DNA of 64,000 bases from Gordonia alkaliphila (GTDB taxonomy: Bacteria; Actinomycetota; Actinomycetes; Mycobacteriales; Mycobacteriaceae), in the NCBI RefSeq assembly GCF_023017165.1, contig NZ_JALKBW010000001.1, forward strand, positions 2,852,001-2,916,000, read 5' to 3'. The notes below the pieces were generated by a model. The model did not search any database. It was not told the DNA's origin and saw only the letters and a list, made by a program, of their open reading frames with translations. Shown here piece after piece: positions 52,442-61,784 of the stretch. Positions within the stretch are counted from its first letter, which is position 1; every line of letters starts with the position of its first letter. The position numbers and the translations under genes were made by a program.

Positions 52442-54106
52442 ATGCCTGACTACGCAGACCTCACCGCCCAGCTGTTCGAAGCAGGTCGTGCCTTCGACCA
52501 GGACAGTTCGGCGACGCTGCGAGCGGCGCTCGATGCGCTGACCGCGCAGCAGACCGATCCGAAGGTGCTCGGGGAGCTCCTCGAAGCCGTCCTACTCGTC
52601 GGGCAGGGGCTGGACCTGGCCGAAGTGCTGCAACGCATCACCCAGGTCGCTGCCTCCGTGCTCGACGCGCAGTACTGCGCGCTCGGCGTCCGCGGCCCGG
52701 AACGCGGTTTGCAGGCCTTCGTCTACACCGGCATCGCGCCCGAGGTGCGCAAGCGCATGGGCCGCCTGCCGCGGGGGCACGGTGTGCTCGGCGAACTGCT
52801 CGACCACCCCGAGGTGCTGCGCATCGACCACCTGGGTCGGCACCCCGCCTCGATCGGGTTCCCGCCGAACCATCCGCCGATGGACTCCTTCCTCGGTGCG
52901 CCGATCATTGTGCGCGGTGAACTGTTCGGCAGCATCTACCTCACCGAGAAGCTGACCGGCGCGGGCTTCACCGAGCAGGATGAGCACATCGTGTCGGTGC
53001 TCGCCGTCGCGGTCGGCATCGCCGTCGACAACGCCCGCCTGTATGAGCGGCAGCTCACGCGCCGACGCTGGATGGAGATCCTGGCGCACCGCGGTTCCGA
53101 ACCGATGGCCGGTATCGCACTGACCGACACGCTGAACGGCCTATGCGCGGACGTGGCTGCCCTCACCGGCGCCGTCGACGTCTTCATCGTCACCTCCGAC
53201 ACGGGGGCCCTGCAGTTGCACGGGCACACCGGTGCGCCCGTGGATCCGGCCGGCATCACGTGGCCCGGTCTGGCGTTCAGTGTGAGTGAGGCCGACGGGG
53301 ACGGTGCCGACTGGATGCGGGGACGGGCGCGGTGGAAGACCGCGCAACCCATGCAGCGCGCGCCCGGGGACTTCGGGGCCATCGTCCTGACGCATGCGAA
53401 CCGGCCCGCGTGGGAACCGGAGGAGGTCGCCGGTCTCACCGGGGTGGCGCGGGTCGCGGCACTCGCCGTCGCCTACGCCGACCAACAGCAGATCGTGCGC
53501 GATATGGAGATGCTGTCCGATCGGCACCGCATCGCTCGGGACCTGCACGACCATGTGATCCAACGACTGTTCGCGATCGGCATGTCGCTGCAGACCATGC
53601 AGGCCGCGCCGGAGCAGGTGGAGTCTCGACTGACCCAGGTGATCGACGATCTGGACACCACCATCGGGCAGATCCGCACGTCGATCTTCGATCTGCAGTC
53701 GGCGCACCGCAGCGGCAGCGAGATCACGCTGCGGCGCAAGGTGCTCGACGTCGTCGCCGAGCTGGCGCGGCACGCGCCGATCGTCCCCAGCGTCGCCTTC
53801 GTCGGACCGGTCGACACCCTGGTACCCGACATCCTGGCCCCGCACATCGAGGCGGTGCTGCGCGAAGGACTGTCCAACGCGCTGCGCCACTCCGGCGGCG
53901 ATCGGATCGCGGTGCGCATCGTCGCCGACGACGTGCTGACGGTGGAGATCTCCGACAACGGCACGGGCATTCCGACGGACGCGGCCTATCGCGGCCTGGA
54001 CAATCTGACCCGGCGCGCTGACGAGTGCGACGGCAACTTCACCGTCGAATCCCGCCCGGGCGGCGGCACCACGCTCATCTGGGAAGTACCGCTGCGGCCC
54101 GCCTGA
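52442..54106 (+). CDS. DevS/DosS-like GAF sensor histidine kinase
   Basis: A 554-residue sensor kinase with two GAF domains (about 50-205 and 225-345), a HisKA_3 dimerisation domain with the phospho-acceptor His369 in RIARDLHDHVIQRLF, and a C-terminal HATPase with SNALRHSGGD, DNGTGIP and PGGGTTLIW. The first GAF has HPASIGFPPNHPPMDSFLGAP, which aligns with the heme-binding site of M. tuberculosis DosS; His144 would be the proximal heme ligand. If so it senses oxygen, NO, CO or redox state. It lies head-to-head at the 3' side with a DevR-like regulator operon. No membrane helix is seen. Confidence 0.88.
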   Translation: MPDYADLTAQLFEAGRAFDQDSSATLRAALDALTAQQTDPKVLGELLEAVLLVGQGLDLAEVLQRITQVAASVLDAQYCALGVRGPERGLQAFVYTGIAPEVRKRMGRLPRGHGVLGELLDHPEVLRIDHLGRHPASIGFPPNHPPMDSFLGAPIIVRGELFGSIYLTEKLTGAGFTEQDEHIVSVLAVAVGIAVDNARLYERQLTRRRWMEILAHRGSEPMAGIALTDTLNGLCADVAALTGAVDVFIVTSDTGALQLHGHTGAPVDPAGITWPGLAFSVSEADGDGADWMRGRARWKTAQPMQRAPGDFGAIVLTHANRPAWEPEEVAGLTGVARVAALAVAYADQQQIVRDMEMLSDRHRIARDLHDHVIQRLFAIGMSLQTMQAAPEQVESRLTQVIDDLDTTIGQIRTSIFDLQSAHRSGSEITLRRKVLDVVAELARHAPIVPSVAFVGPVDTLVPDILAPHIEAVLREGLSNALRHSGGDRIAVRIVADDVLTVEISDNGTGIPTDAAYRGLDNLTRRADECDGNFTVESRPGGGTTLIWEVPLRPA

Positions 54107-54109
54107 GGG

Positions 54110-54610
54110 TCAGAACCGGAAGCGCGTGCAGTCGGTGGGAAACGACGTCCAGGCGAGGGCTCGCTCGGGCACGATCTGGCGCAGCCCGCCACCGTCCTCA
54201 CCGGACCAGGCGTCCGCGGCGGGGGCGTAGTCGTCGCCGTGATACTTCACGAAGGCCTCGGCCAGGCGCGCGCCGAGCGTCTCCGGGTCGGCGCGGGTGG
54301 CGGTCGAGGTTCCCTCCACGATCACCACGTCGGTGCCGCTCTCCAGCGTCAGGGTGACGTGCGGGTTGGCCTCGGTGTTGCGCGTGTGCCGCGTGGTCGG
54401 GGCGCCGTCGTAGTAGAAGCGGCCGTCCACCCACACGCCCCAGCGCGGGACGCTGTGCGGGCGGCCGTCCGGTCGCACGCTGGCGAGCCAATAGTGTTTG
54501 GCCGCAACGAGTTTGGGCTCGACATCGGACCACGAGAGCAGTCCGTCGGTGCTCTCCGGAAGCCCGTAGCCCTCGGGGAAGTCCGGGCGGTCCGGCGCGG
54601 GCGCGCTCAT
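54110..54610 (-). CDS. pyridoxamine 5'-phosphate oxidase-like flavin/F420-binding protein
   Basis: A 166-residue split-barrel protein: [29 protein letters not shown] and [16 protein letters not shown] mark the PNPOx-like fold that binds FMN, F420 or heme. Such proteins act as F420-dependent reductases or heme oxygenases; the exact cofactor is open. ATG overlaps the regulator stop (ATGA), so it is coupled to the DevR-like gene upstream and converges with the kinase, 3 bases between stops. The pairing suggests a hypoxia or redox task. Confidence 0.85.
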   Translation of the reverse strand: MSAPAPDRPDFPEGYGLPESTDGLLSWSDVEPKLVAAKHYWLASVRPDGRPHSVPRWGVWVDGRFYYDGAPTTRHTRNTEANPHVTLTLESGTDVVIVEGTSTATRADPETLGARLAEAFVKYHGDDYAPAADAWSGEDGGGLRQIVPERALAWTSFPTDCTRFRF

Positions 54611-55293
54611 CTGCCGCGCTCGCCGAGTTTGGTGGCCATCACCGCGACCTGGGTCCGGCGCTGCATGTCGAGTTTGGCCAGGATGTGCGAGACGTAGTTC
54701 TTGATCGTCTTCTCCGCCAAGAACATTCGTTCGGCGATCTGCCGATTGGTGAGGCCTTCGCCGATCAGCTTGAACACTTCGCGTTCCTGCCCGGTGAGCT
54801 CGGCCAGCGGATCGACTTCGTCTTTCTTGTCGTCGCGCAGGCGGGCCAGCAGGGCGGCGGTGCTCCGGTCGTCGAGCAGCGAGCCGCCGTGTCCGATGGT
54901 CCGCACCGCGTTGATCAGGTTGTGGCCCAGGATCTGCTTGAGCACGAAGCCGGAGGCGCCGGCCATCACGGCGGCGAGCAGGGCGTCGTCGTCGGCGTAA
55001 CTGGTGAGCATCAGGGCCCGGACGTTGCGGTTGCGGGACCGGATCTCCCGACACAGCTCCACGCCGTTGCCGTCGGGGAGTCGGACGTCGAGGACCGCGA
55101 CGTCCGGCGAGGTGGCGTCGATGCCGGTGAGCGCTTCGGCCACGGTCGCGGCTTCGCCGACGATCTCCAGGTCCCCGGCGGTGCCGAGGAGGTCGCGCAG
55201 ACCGCGCCGGACCAGCTCGTGATCGTCGACCAGGAAGACGCGCACCGGCGCGCCGTCAGCGGCGGGTGTCGCGGGATTCGTCGAGGGAGACAT
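54607..55293 (-). CDS. DevR/DosR-like NarL-family response regulator
   Basis: A 228-residue regulator. The receiver has [13 protein letters not shown], the phospho-acceptor Asp69 in [21 protein letters not shown] and FVLKQI; the C-terminal LuxR-type HTH (about 165-225) has [40 protein letters not shown]. Nearly every signature block matches DosR of M. tuberculosis, including the LRGL and RMFLAEKT segments. The natural partner is the DevS-like kinase that converges with this operon. TAGATT ends 6 bases before the ATG. The palindrome GGTCCCGGGACC at 55311-55322 lies just upstream and could be an autoregulatory site. Confidence 0.9.
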   Translation of the reverse strand: MSPSTNPATPAADGAPVRVFLVDDHELVRRGLRDLLGTAGDLEIVGEAATVAEALTGIDATSPDVAVLDVRLPDGNGVELCREIRSRNRNVRALMLTSYADDDALLAAVMAGASGFVLKQILGHNLINAVRTIGHGGSLLDDRSTAALLARLRDDKKDEVDPLAELTGQEREVFKLIGEGLTNRQIAERMFLAEKTIKNYVSHILAKLDMQRRTQVAVMATKLGERGR

Positions 55294-55390
55294 GCCTTGA
55301 ATCTACCGCAGGTCCCGGGACCCGAAGCGACGTCAGGCCCGGGTGGATCGGGTCTTTGGGCGGTGGGAACCCGCGAGGGCACGGGACACG

Positions 55391-56374
55391 ATGGAAGCCA
55401 TGACCACGTTGATGACGAAGAACATGAGCGGCTCGGATCTGCTGCGGGAACTCCTTCCGGTCTGCGAGACGGAAGTGGAACGCCACATGAAGATGACCCG
55501 CGACTGGCATCCGCACGACTACGTGCCGTGGGACGACGGCCGCAACTTCGCCATGCTCGGCGGTGTCGACTGGGATCCGGAGCAGTCGCAGCTGTCGGAG
55601 ACCGCCAAGGCCGCGATGATCACCAACCTGCTGACCGAGGACAACCTGCCGTCGTACCACCGGGTGATCGCCGACAACTTCAGCCTCGACGACGCCTGGG
55701 GCTTCTGGGTGGGGCGGTGGACCGCCGAGGAGATGCGGCACTCCATCGTGATGCGCGACTACCTCGTGGTGACCCGCGGGGTGGATCCGGTGGAACTCGA
55801 AGAGATCCGCATGCAGCACATGACCGGCGGCTTCAACCCGCTGCCGAACGACGACGGCCAGCGCGACCACAGCTACGACATGCTCTTCGCCGTCACCTAC
55901 GTGTCGTTCCAGGAGCTCGCCACCCGCGTCAGCCACCGCAACACGGGTAAGGCCTGCGGCGACCCGATCGCCGACCGGATGTTGCAGCGCGTGGCCGCCG
56001 ACGAGAACCTGCACATGCTCTTCTACCGCAACATCGTGGCCGGGGCCCTCGACCTGGTGCCGGACGAGGCGATGGCCGCGATCTACGGCATCGTCTCGAA
56101 CTTCCAGATGCCGGGCGCCACCATGCCCAACTTCCGCCGCAATGCGGTCCTCATCGCCAAGGGCGGCATCTACGACCTGCCGCAGCACATGGAGGAGGTC
56201 ATCATGCCGGTGCTGCGCAAGTGGCGGATCTTTGAGCGCAACGACTTCGGCCCGCTCGGCGACATGTACCGCGAGAAGCTCGCCGAGTTCCTCGAGGAGA
56301 TGAACGTGAAGGTCGGCAAGTTCGAGGCCGCCCGCGATCGTGCTCTGGCCCGCGAGCGCGCACGTACCGCCTGA
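55391..56374 (+). CDS. acyl-ACP desaturase (DesA-like, diiron)
   Basis: A 327-residue soluble ferritin-fold enzyme that introduces double bonds in acyl chains for membrane or mycolic lipids. The diiron ligands are Glu83, Glu114 and His117 (WTAEEMRHS) in the first pair, and Glu175, Glu205 and His208 (ADENLHMLF) in the second. It resembles mycobacterial DesA1/DesA2. ATG 55391 or 55400 can serve; the frame extends to 55343. It diverges from the DevR-like gene by 97 bases. Oxygen is the co-substrate, so control by an oxygen-sensing pair next door is plausible. Confidence 0.9.
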   Translation: MEAMTTLMTKNMSGSDLLRELLPVCETEVERHMKMTRDWHPHDYVPWDDGRNFAMLGGVDWDPEQSQLSETAKAAMITNLLTEDNLPSYHRVIADNFSLDDAWGFWVGRWTAEEMRHSIVMRDYLVVTRGVDPVELEEIRMQHMTGGFNPLPNDDGQRDHSYDMLFAVTYVSFQELATRVSHRNTGKACGDPIADRMLQRVAADENLHMLFYRNIVAGALDLVPDEAMAAIYGIVSNFQMPGATMPNFRRNAVLIAKGGIYDLPQHMEEVIMPVLRKWRIFERNDFGPLGDMYREKLAEFLEEMNVKVGKFEAARDRALARERARTA

Positions 56375-56434
56375 GTCGCCCCTTCGACCGGCGCAGGGAC
56401 CGGGGTGCGATCGCCCGACAGTAGGATTCTGCAC

Positions 56435-57682
56435 ATGGGCGAAGGACATTATCTCGTGGGCTTGGACCTGCGGGGACGCAAGGTAGTGGTGGTCGGCGGC
56501 GGTTCCGTCGCGCAGCGGCGGTTGCCGAATCTGATCGCCGCCGGTGCCGACGTGCACGTGATCGCCATCGATCCGCGCCCCACCGTGGAGGCCGAGCCGG
56601 CCGTCACCGTGCATCGGCGGGCGTGGGCCGACGGCGATCTGACCCGGGGCGAACTGGCCGATGCGTGGTACGTGCTGGCCTGCACCGATGATCCGGCGGT
56701 CAACGCCGCGGTGGGCGCCGAGGCCACCGCGCAGCGCATCTTCTGCGTCCGGGCCGACGATGCCCGGCAGGGCACCGCCGTGACCCCGGCCTCCGGTCGG
56801 TACGACGGCCTGCAGTACGCCGTGCTGGCCGGCGGCGACCACCGCCGCAGCGCGGCCACGCGGGCGGCGATCGGGGTGGCCCTCGCCGAGGGCACCGGAC
56901 TCAGCGTCGCTGCGGCCGCGCCGCACGCGGCGGGCGTGGCCCTGGTCGGCGGCGGCCCCGGCGACCCGGAACTCATCACCGTCCGCGGTCGTCGACTACT
57001 GGCTCAAGCCGACGTGGTGGTGGCCGACCGCCTCGCGCCCGGCGCCCTGCTCGACGAGCTGGGACCGCAGGTGGAGGTGATCGACGCCGCGAAGGTGCCG
57101 TACGGGCGGGCCATCCGGCAGGAGAAGATCAACGAGCTCCTCGTCGACCGGGCGCGCGCCGGAAAGTTCGTGGTGCGCCTCAAGGGCGGCGACCCGTACG
57201 TCTTCGGCCGCGGTTTCGAGGAACTCGAAGCCTGCGTCGAGGCCGGCGTGCCGGTGACGGTGGTACCGGGCATCACTTCGCCGATCTCCGCGCCCGCACT
57301 CGCCGGGATCCCGGTGACCCACCGCGGCATTACGCACGAGGTGGTGATCGTCTCCGGGCACGTCGCCCCCGACCATCCCGACTCGCTGACCGACTGGTCG
57401 GCGCTCGCCAAGCTGCGCGGCACCCTGGTGCTGATGATGGCGGTGCAGCGCCTGGACGCCTTCGCCGGTGCGCTGCTGCACGGCGGCAAGGCCGCCGACA
57501 CCCCGGTCGCGCTGATCGAGAACGCATCGCGCCCGGATCAGCGGTTGATCCGCACCGACCTGGCCAACGCGGCGGCCACCGCCGTCGCCGAGAAGCTGGT
57601 GCCGCCGGCGATCGTCGTCATCGGACCGACCGCCGCCTTCGACGCCTCGTCCGTCGCGCCGCAGCCGGGGGAGGACGCATGA
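56435..57682 (+). CDS. cysG: siroheme synthase / uroporphyrinogen-III C-methyltransferase
   Basis: A 415-residue fusion. The N-terminal precorrin-2 dehydrogenase/ferrochelatase part (about 1-165) has GRKVVVVGGGSVAQRR. The C-terminal SAM-dependent methyltransferase (about 170-410) has VALVGGGPGDPELITVRG, VVVADRLA, RLKGGDPYVFGRG, VVPGITSPISAPALAGIPVTHRG and the late LIENASRP. It makes precorrin-2 for siroheme and for cobalamin, so it feeds the pathway of cobQ. TAGGAT ends 7 bases before the ATG. Neighbouring cobO/cobB genes found in mycobacteria at this place are absent. Confidence 0.94.
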   Translation: MGEGHYLVGLDLRGRKVVVVGGGSVAQRRLPNLIAAGADVHVIAIDPRPTVEAEPAVTVHRRAWADGDLTRGELADAWYVLACTDDPAVNAAVGAEATAQRIFCVRADDARQGTAVTPASGRYDGLQYAVLAGGDHRRSAATRAAIGVALAEGTGLSVAAAAPHAAGVALVGGGPGDPELITVRGRRLLAQADVVVADRLAPGALLDELGPQVEVIDAAKVPYGRAIRQEKINELLVDRARAGKFVVRLKGGDPYVFGRGFEELEACVEAGVPVTVVPGITSPISAPALAGIPVTHRGITHEVVIVSGHVAPDHPDSLTDWSALAKLRGTLVLMMAVQRLDAFAGALLHGGKAADTPVALIENASRPDQRLIRTDLANAAATAVAEKLVPPAIVVIGPTAAFDASSVAPQPGEDA

Positions 57683-58146
57683 TCGGCCGCGTCGTCGGCG
57701 TCGTCTCGGGCCTGATCCTGCTGGTCGCGGCCGTCGCCGCGTGGTGGGTGTCGCCTGTGGTGACCGCCGTGCTGGTGGGCGTCGCAGTGGTCGCGATGAC
57801 CGGGTGGCAGCTCTACCGGCGCGCCCACCACATCGAGCCCGCCGCGCAGAACGTCTGGACCGTCTACATCTGGCCGCTGACCTTCGGCGCGCTCGCCGTG
57901 ATCGCGTTGAACGGCTGGATCTATCGGATCTCGGCCGACGCCGGCGGCGAGTCGGGCAGTGTCGGCACTCTCATCGGCCTGGCCACCGGCGTGGTCGGGA
58001 TGGCGGGCGCCTACGGCTACGGCCGCGTCCGCGCGCAGAACGTGCAGATCTCCGAGCAGCGCTACGGCGCGGCCCGCGATGAGCAGGAGTCCGAGGACGA
58101 GGCCGACGCCGCGCCGGCGCAGGAGTGGTTCTTCCCCCAGCAGTGA
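57679..58146 (+). CDS. small membrane protein of unknown function
   Basis: A 155-residue protein with about four hydrophobic segments (starting GRVVGVVSGLILLVAAVAAWW), and a charged C-terminal tail rich in Glu, Asp and Ala that ends EWFFPQQ. No family is recognised. ATG overlaps the cysG stop (ATGA), so both are coupled. The 43 bases after it separate it from the yaaA stop on the other strand. Confidence 0.75.
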   Translation: MIGRVVGVVSGLILLVAAVAAWWVSPVVTAVLVGVAVVAMTGWQLYRRAHHIEPAAQNVWTVYIWPLTFGALAVIALNGWIYRISADAGGESGSVGTLIGLATGVVGMAGAYGYGRVRAQNVQISEQRYGAARDEQESEDEADAAPAQEWFFPQQ

Positions 58147-58189
58147 GGGCGGCAGGTCAGTGCGTGTGGGCGGCCGTGCGTGCGGGCGG

Positions 58190-58930
58190 TCAGTCGGTGA
58201 TGACGGTGATCTCGGTGGGCGAGGTGATCTCCACCCGGTGCCCGGCCGACGACAGGACGGCGGCGAGCTTGCCGATGTCGGCGACCTGGGCGCGGGTGCT
58301 GACCAGATCGCGGGCGATCAGGCCCTTGTAGTGCTTGTTGAAGTGGCTCACCACGCTGCGTGAACCGTCGGCCGCCTCGGTGACGACGGTGGCGGTGACG
58401 GCGCCGCGCACCGGGCCCAGCGACAGGTAGGCGCCCGAACGCAGGTCCACCACGAAGTCGTCGAGCGCTTCGAGTGCGGGGGAGAGCACCGGTTTCCACA
58501 CCGCCGCGAGGGTGCCGAAGCCGGGCAGCTTGGAGCCGCCGGAGAGGCGATAGGCCGGAATCTCATCGGTGGCCGCGACCACCCCGAACAGTGCCGAACC
58601 GATCATCAGCCGGTCGGCGGCCTTGGCCTTGCTCGCGCGGGTCATGCCGCGATAGTCGAGGGCGTCGTAGAGCACCCCGGTGTACCGCGTGATGGCCGGG
58701 CGGGTCGGCGAGACGAACAGTTCGGCATTGCGATCGACTTCGGCCAGCTGCGACTTGCCCAGGCCCAGGGCGCGCTGCGACGCGTCCAGATCGTCGGCCA
58801 ACGCGACGAGGGCGTCGGCCACCCGGCGCCGCGTCGCGGCCAGCTCAGGGAGGGACAGTTTCTCCAGGTCGAGGGGTACGCCGGCACCGCCGTCGGACTT
58901 GGTTTCGGAGGGGGGAAGGATCACACGCAC
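58190..58930 (-). CDS. yaaA: peroxide stress protein YaaA (UPF0246)
   Basis: A 246-residue protein of the YaaA family, which in E. coli lowers free iron and protects DNA during peroxide stress. It starts VRVILPPSETKSDGG, the family N-terminus, and has RYTGVLYDALDYRGM, IGSALFGVVAATDEIPAYRLSGGSKLPG and the later SHFNKHYKGL. GTG 58930 follows TACGGT by 6 bases. It diverges from proS by 44 bases. Confidence 0.92.
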   Translation of the reverse strand: MRVILPPSETKSDGGAGVPLDLEKLSLPELAATRRRVADALVALADDLDASQRALGLGKSQLAEVDRNAELFVSPTRPAITRYTGVLYDALDYRGMTRASKAKAADRLMIGSALFGVVAATDEIPAYRLSGGSKLPGFGTLAAVWKPVLSPALEALDDFVVDLRSGAYLSLGPVRGAVTATVVTEAADGSRSVVSHFNKHYKGLIARDLVSTRAQVADIGKLAAVLSSAGHRVEITSPTEITVITD

Positions 58931-58974
58931 CCGAACACCGTAGCGAGGAGGGGCGGCGACTACTCTGACCACCT

Positions 58975-60723
58975 GTGATCACGCGTATGTCCTCCCTGTT
59001 CCTGCGCACCCTGCGCGACGACCCCGCCGATGCCGAGGTGCCCAGCCATAAGCTGCTGGTCCGCGCCGGTTACATCCGGCGTGCCGCCCCCGGCATCTAC
59101 AGCTGGCTGCCGCTGGGTCTGAAGGTGTACCGCAACCTGGAGAACATCGTCCGCCAGGAGATGGACGCGATGGGCGGCCAGGAGATCCTGCTGCCCGCGC
59201 TGCTGCCGCGCGATCCGTACGAGACCTCCGGCCGCTGGACCGAGTACGGCGACAACCTGTTCCGCCTGCAGGACCGCAAGGGCAACGACATGCTGCTCGG
59301 CCCGACCCACGAAGAGCTGTTCACCCAGCTCGTGAAGGGCGAGTACAGCTCGTACAAGGATCTGCCGGTGATCCTGTACCAGATCCAGACCAAGTACCGC
59401 GACGAGGAACGTCCCCGCGCGGGCCTTCTCCGCGGCCGCGAGTTCGTGATGAAGGACTCGTACTCGTTCGACGTCGACGACGCCGGCCTGGAGCACGCCT
59501 ACCAGCTGCATCGCGATGCCTACCAGCGGATCTTCGACCGCCTCGGCGTCAAGTACGTGATCGTGGCCGCCACCTCCGGCGCCATGGGCGGCAGCGCCTC
59601 CGAAGAGTTCCTCGCCGAGTGCGAGGTGGGCGAGGACACCTTCGTCCGCAGCACCGAGTCCGGCTACGCCGCGAACGTCGAAGCCGTCGTGACGCCGGTA
59701 CCGGCCGCGCTCCCGATCGACGGACTGCCCGCGCCGACGGTGCACGAGACCGGTGACACCCCCACCATCGACACGCTGGTCGACTGGGCCAACGGGGCCC
59801 TCGACGGCGAGTACACCGCCGCCGACACCCTCAAGAACGTGATGGTCAAGATCCGCAAGCCCGGCGAGGAGTGGGAGATCACCGCGATCGCCGTGCCCGG
59901 CGACCGCGAGGTGGACTTCAAGCGCCTGGAAGCCGCCGTCGAGCCCGGCGACGTGGAACTGCTCACCGACGCCGACTTCGCCGCCAACCCGGGGCTGGTG
60001 CGCGGCTACATCGGCCCGAAGGGCGTGCAGGAGTCCGGCTTCACCTATCTGGCCGACCCGCGCGTGGTGACCGGTACGTCGTGGATCACCGGCGCCGACG
60101 AGGACGGCAAGCATGTCGTCGGCCTCGTGGCCGGCCGCGACTTCACCCCGGACGGTGTGATCGAGGCCGCCGAGGTGCGCGCCGGCGATCCGTCGCCGGA
60201 CGGACGCGGTGTCCTCGAGACCGCGCGCGGCATCGAGATCGGCCACATCTTCCAGCTGGGCCGCAAGTACGCGGACGCCTTCGGACTCGACGTCCTCGGC
60301 GAGAGCGGCAAGCCCGTCCGCGTCACCATGGGCTCCTACGGTCTCGGAGTATCGCGCCTGGTCGCGGTCCTCGCCGAGCAGATGCACGACGACAAGGGCT
60401 TGGCCTGGCCGCGCGGGGTGGCGCCGTTCGACGTGCACCTGGTGATCGCCAACAAGGACGAGGCCGCCGTCGCCGGCGCCCAGGAACTGGCGGCGCAGCT
60501 CGACGCCGCCGGGCTGGAGCTGCTGTTCGACGACCGCAAGGCATCGCCGGGCGTGAAGTTCAAAGACGCCGAGTTGCTCGGCATGCCCACCGTCGTGGTG
60601 GTCGGCCGCGGCTGGGCCGACGGCACCGTCGAGATCCGCGACCGGAGCACCGGCACGGCCACGGCCGTCCCGATCGCCGACGCGGTCGACGCCGTGCTGG
60701 CCGCGGTGCGCGGCGAGGCCTGA
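58975..60723 (+). CDS. proS: prolyl-tRNA synthetase (bacterial type)
   Basis: A 582-residue class II synthetase. Motif 1 has [22 protein letters not shown]; motif 2 has [28 protein letters not shown]; the editing INS domain lies at about 225-400; motif 3 has [17 protein letters not shown]; the anticodon-binding domain starts near 480 ([10 protein letters not shown]). TACTCT ends 8 bases before GTG 58975. A palindromic terminator follows. Confidence 0.97.
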   Translation: MITRMSSLFLRTLRDDPADAEVPSHKLLVRAGYIRRAAPGIYSWLPLGLKVYRNLENIVRQEMDAMGGQEILLPALLPRDPYETSGRWTEYGDNLFRLQDRKGNDMLLGPTHEELFTQLVKGEYSSYKDLPVILYQIQTKYRDEERPRAGLLRGREFVMKDSYSFDVDDAGLEHAYQLHRDAYQRIFDRLGVKYVIVAATSGAMGGSASEEFLAECEVGEDTFVRSTESGYAANVEAVVTPVPAALPIDGLPAPTVHETGDTPTIDTLVDWANGALDGEYTAADTLKNVMVKIRKPGEEWEITAIAVPGDREVDFKRLEAAVEPGDVELLTDADFAANPGLVRGYIGPKGVQESGFTYLADPRVVTGTSWITGADEDGKHVVGLVAGRDFTPDGVIEAAEVRAGDPSPDGRGVLETARGIEIGHIFQLGRKYADAFGLDVLGESGKPVRVTMGSYGLGVSRLVAVLAEQMHDDKGLAWPRGVAPFDVHLVIANKDEAAVAGAQELAAQLDAAGLELLFDDRKASPGVKFKDAELLGMPTVVVVGRGWADGTVEIRDRSTGTATAVPIADAVDAVLAAVRGEA

Positions 60724-60735
60724 GCCCGGGCCGCT

Positions 60736-60759
60736 GATCCCGGGCCCCGGCCCGGGATC
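60736..60759. terminator. palindromic bidirectional terminator between proS and the DUF4439 gene
   Basis: GATCCCGGGCC (60736-60746) pairs with GGCCCGGGATC (60749-60759); the hairpin ends on the last base of the convergent DUF4439 stop codon. No T-run. Confidence 0.7.
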
Positions 60760-61193
60760 TAGGCCTGGGCGGTGCCGGGGAACGCGGTGGTCACCGGACT
60801 CCGGCCCAGCGACCGGCGCCACTGCGCGGCGCGCAGCGCGCAGTCGGTGAGACCGTCGACGGCGCGCACGCGCAGCGCGGCGGTGTCGACCTGTTCGGCC
60901 ATCGCCCGGAAGGCGCGGGCGCACTCGGTCTCCGCGCCCAGCAGGGCGGTGGCCGCCGAATCGGGGCCGGTCACCTCCACCGGTAGGCGGTAGCCGGCCG
61001 CCGCCTGGCGCGCCGGTGCGCCGAGGGCCACCAGGTCCTCGTTCAGTTCGTCGCGCCGCACCCGATGCGCGGCGAGGTACTCGCCCACCGCCGCCCGGTC
61101 GCCGGAGCCGATGAACGCGGTGCTGACCCCGTAGGTGAAGATCGCCGCGTTCTCCGCGTCGATCGCGTTCTCGAGTGCCTCGATGGTGCTCAT
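60759..61193 (-). CDS. DUF4439 ferritin-like protein
   Basis: A 144-residue helical protein that starts MSTIEALENAIDAENAAIFTYG and carries the DUF4439 ferritin-like four-helix layout with scattered Glu and His (EYLAAHRVRRDELNEDL, GAETECARAFRAMAEQ). No complete diiron motif is certain. It overlaps the preceding lipoprotein gene by 4 bases. The same pair stands between proS and rimP in mycobacteria (Rv2844/Rv2843, from memory). Function unknown. Confidence 0.85.
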   Translation of the reverse strand: MSTIEALENAIDAENAAIFTYGVSTAFIGSGDRAAVGEYLAAHRVRRDELNEDLVALGAPARQAAAGYRLPVEVTGPDSAATALLGAETECARAFRAMAEQVDTAALRVRAVDGLTDCALRAAQWRRSLGRSPVTTAFPGTAQA

Positions 61194-61687
61194 GGCAGTT
61201 GAACCTCTTTCAATGCGGTGCACGAGGCGCTGATGGAGGCGAGCAGTCCGGCCCGAAAACCGTCGGCCGCGGCGGCGGCCGCGGAGGCTGCGGTGGCCGA
61301 CTTCTGCAGTTGCGCGCGGAGGTCGTCGAGCGTCCCGGCGCCCACCCCGGCGGGGGCGGTGATCCCGGAGGCGGCCGGTGCGTGGAGACGATTGATCTCG
61401 TCGGTGAGCGCCTGCGCGTGGGCGCCGCGCTCGGCAGCGACTTGGCCCAGGGCAGCGGTGTATTCGGTCTCGCGCGGGGCGAGCTGCTCGGCTTGACGAC
61501 GCTGACGATCGGCGGCCTGGGCCAGCGGCACCAGCGCTTCGGCGTCGCGCTGCCGGTCGGAGGGGCCGGGGCTGCACGCGGTCACCGCGGCACCGGCCGC
61601 GATCGCGAGGGTCAGGCCTGCGCCACCGCGAAGAACGGTGCGACGGGAGACGACGGCGGGTTCGGGGCCAGGCGGGCGAGCGGTCAC
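61190..61687 (-). CDS. Tat-type lipoprotein, Ala-rich
   Basis: A 165-residue exported protein. VVSRRTVLRGGAGLTLAIAAG is a twin-arginine signal and VTACS a lipobox with a Cys near residue 38. The mature part is Ala/Glu/Gln-rich and probably coiled coil. GTG 61687 has CAGAAT ending 8 bases upstream. It forms a two-gene unit with the DUF4439 protein and diverges from rimP. No function is recognised. Confidence 0.8.
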   Translation of the reverse strand: MTARPPGPEPAVVSRRTVLRGGAGLTLAIAAGAAVTACSPGPSDRQRDAEALVPLAQAADRQRRQAEQLAPRETEYTAALGQVAAERGAHAQALTDEINRLHAPAASGITAPAGVGAGTLDDLRAQLQKSATAASAAAAAADGFRAGLLASISASCTALKEVQLP

Positions 61688-61784
61688 ATCGCCCGATTCT
61701 GCCAGCCGTCCGGATCGACTATGGTGAAAGGTCCGTGCAGCGGCCCCGGTTCGGCCGCCACGACCGCCCGATGAGGAGAATCCA

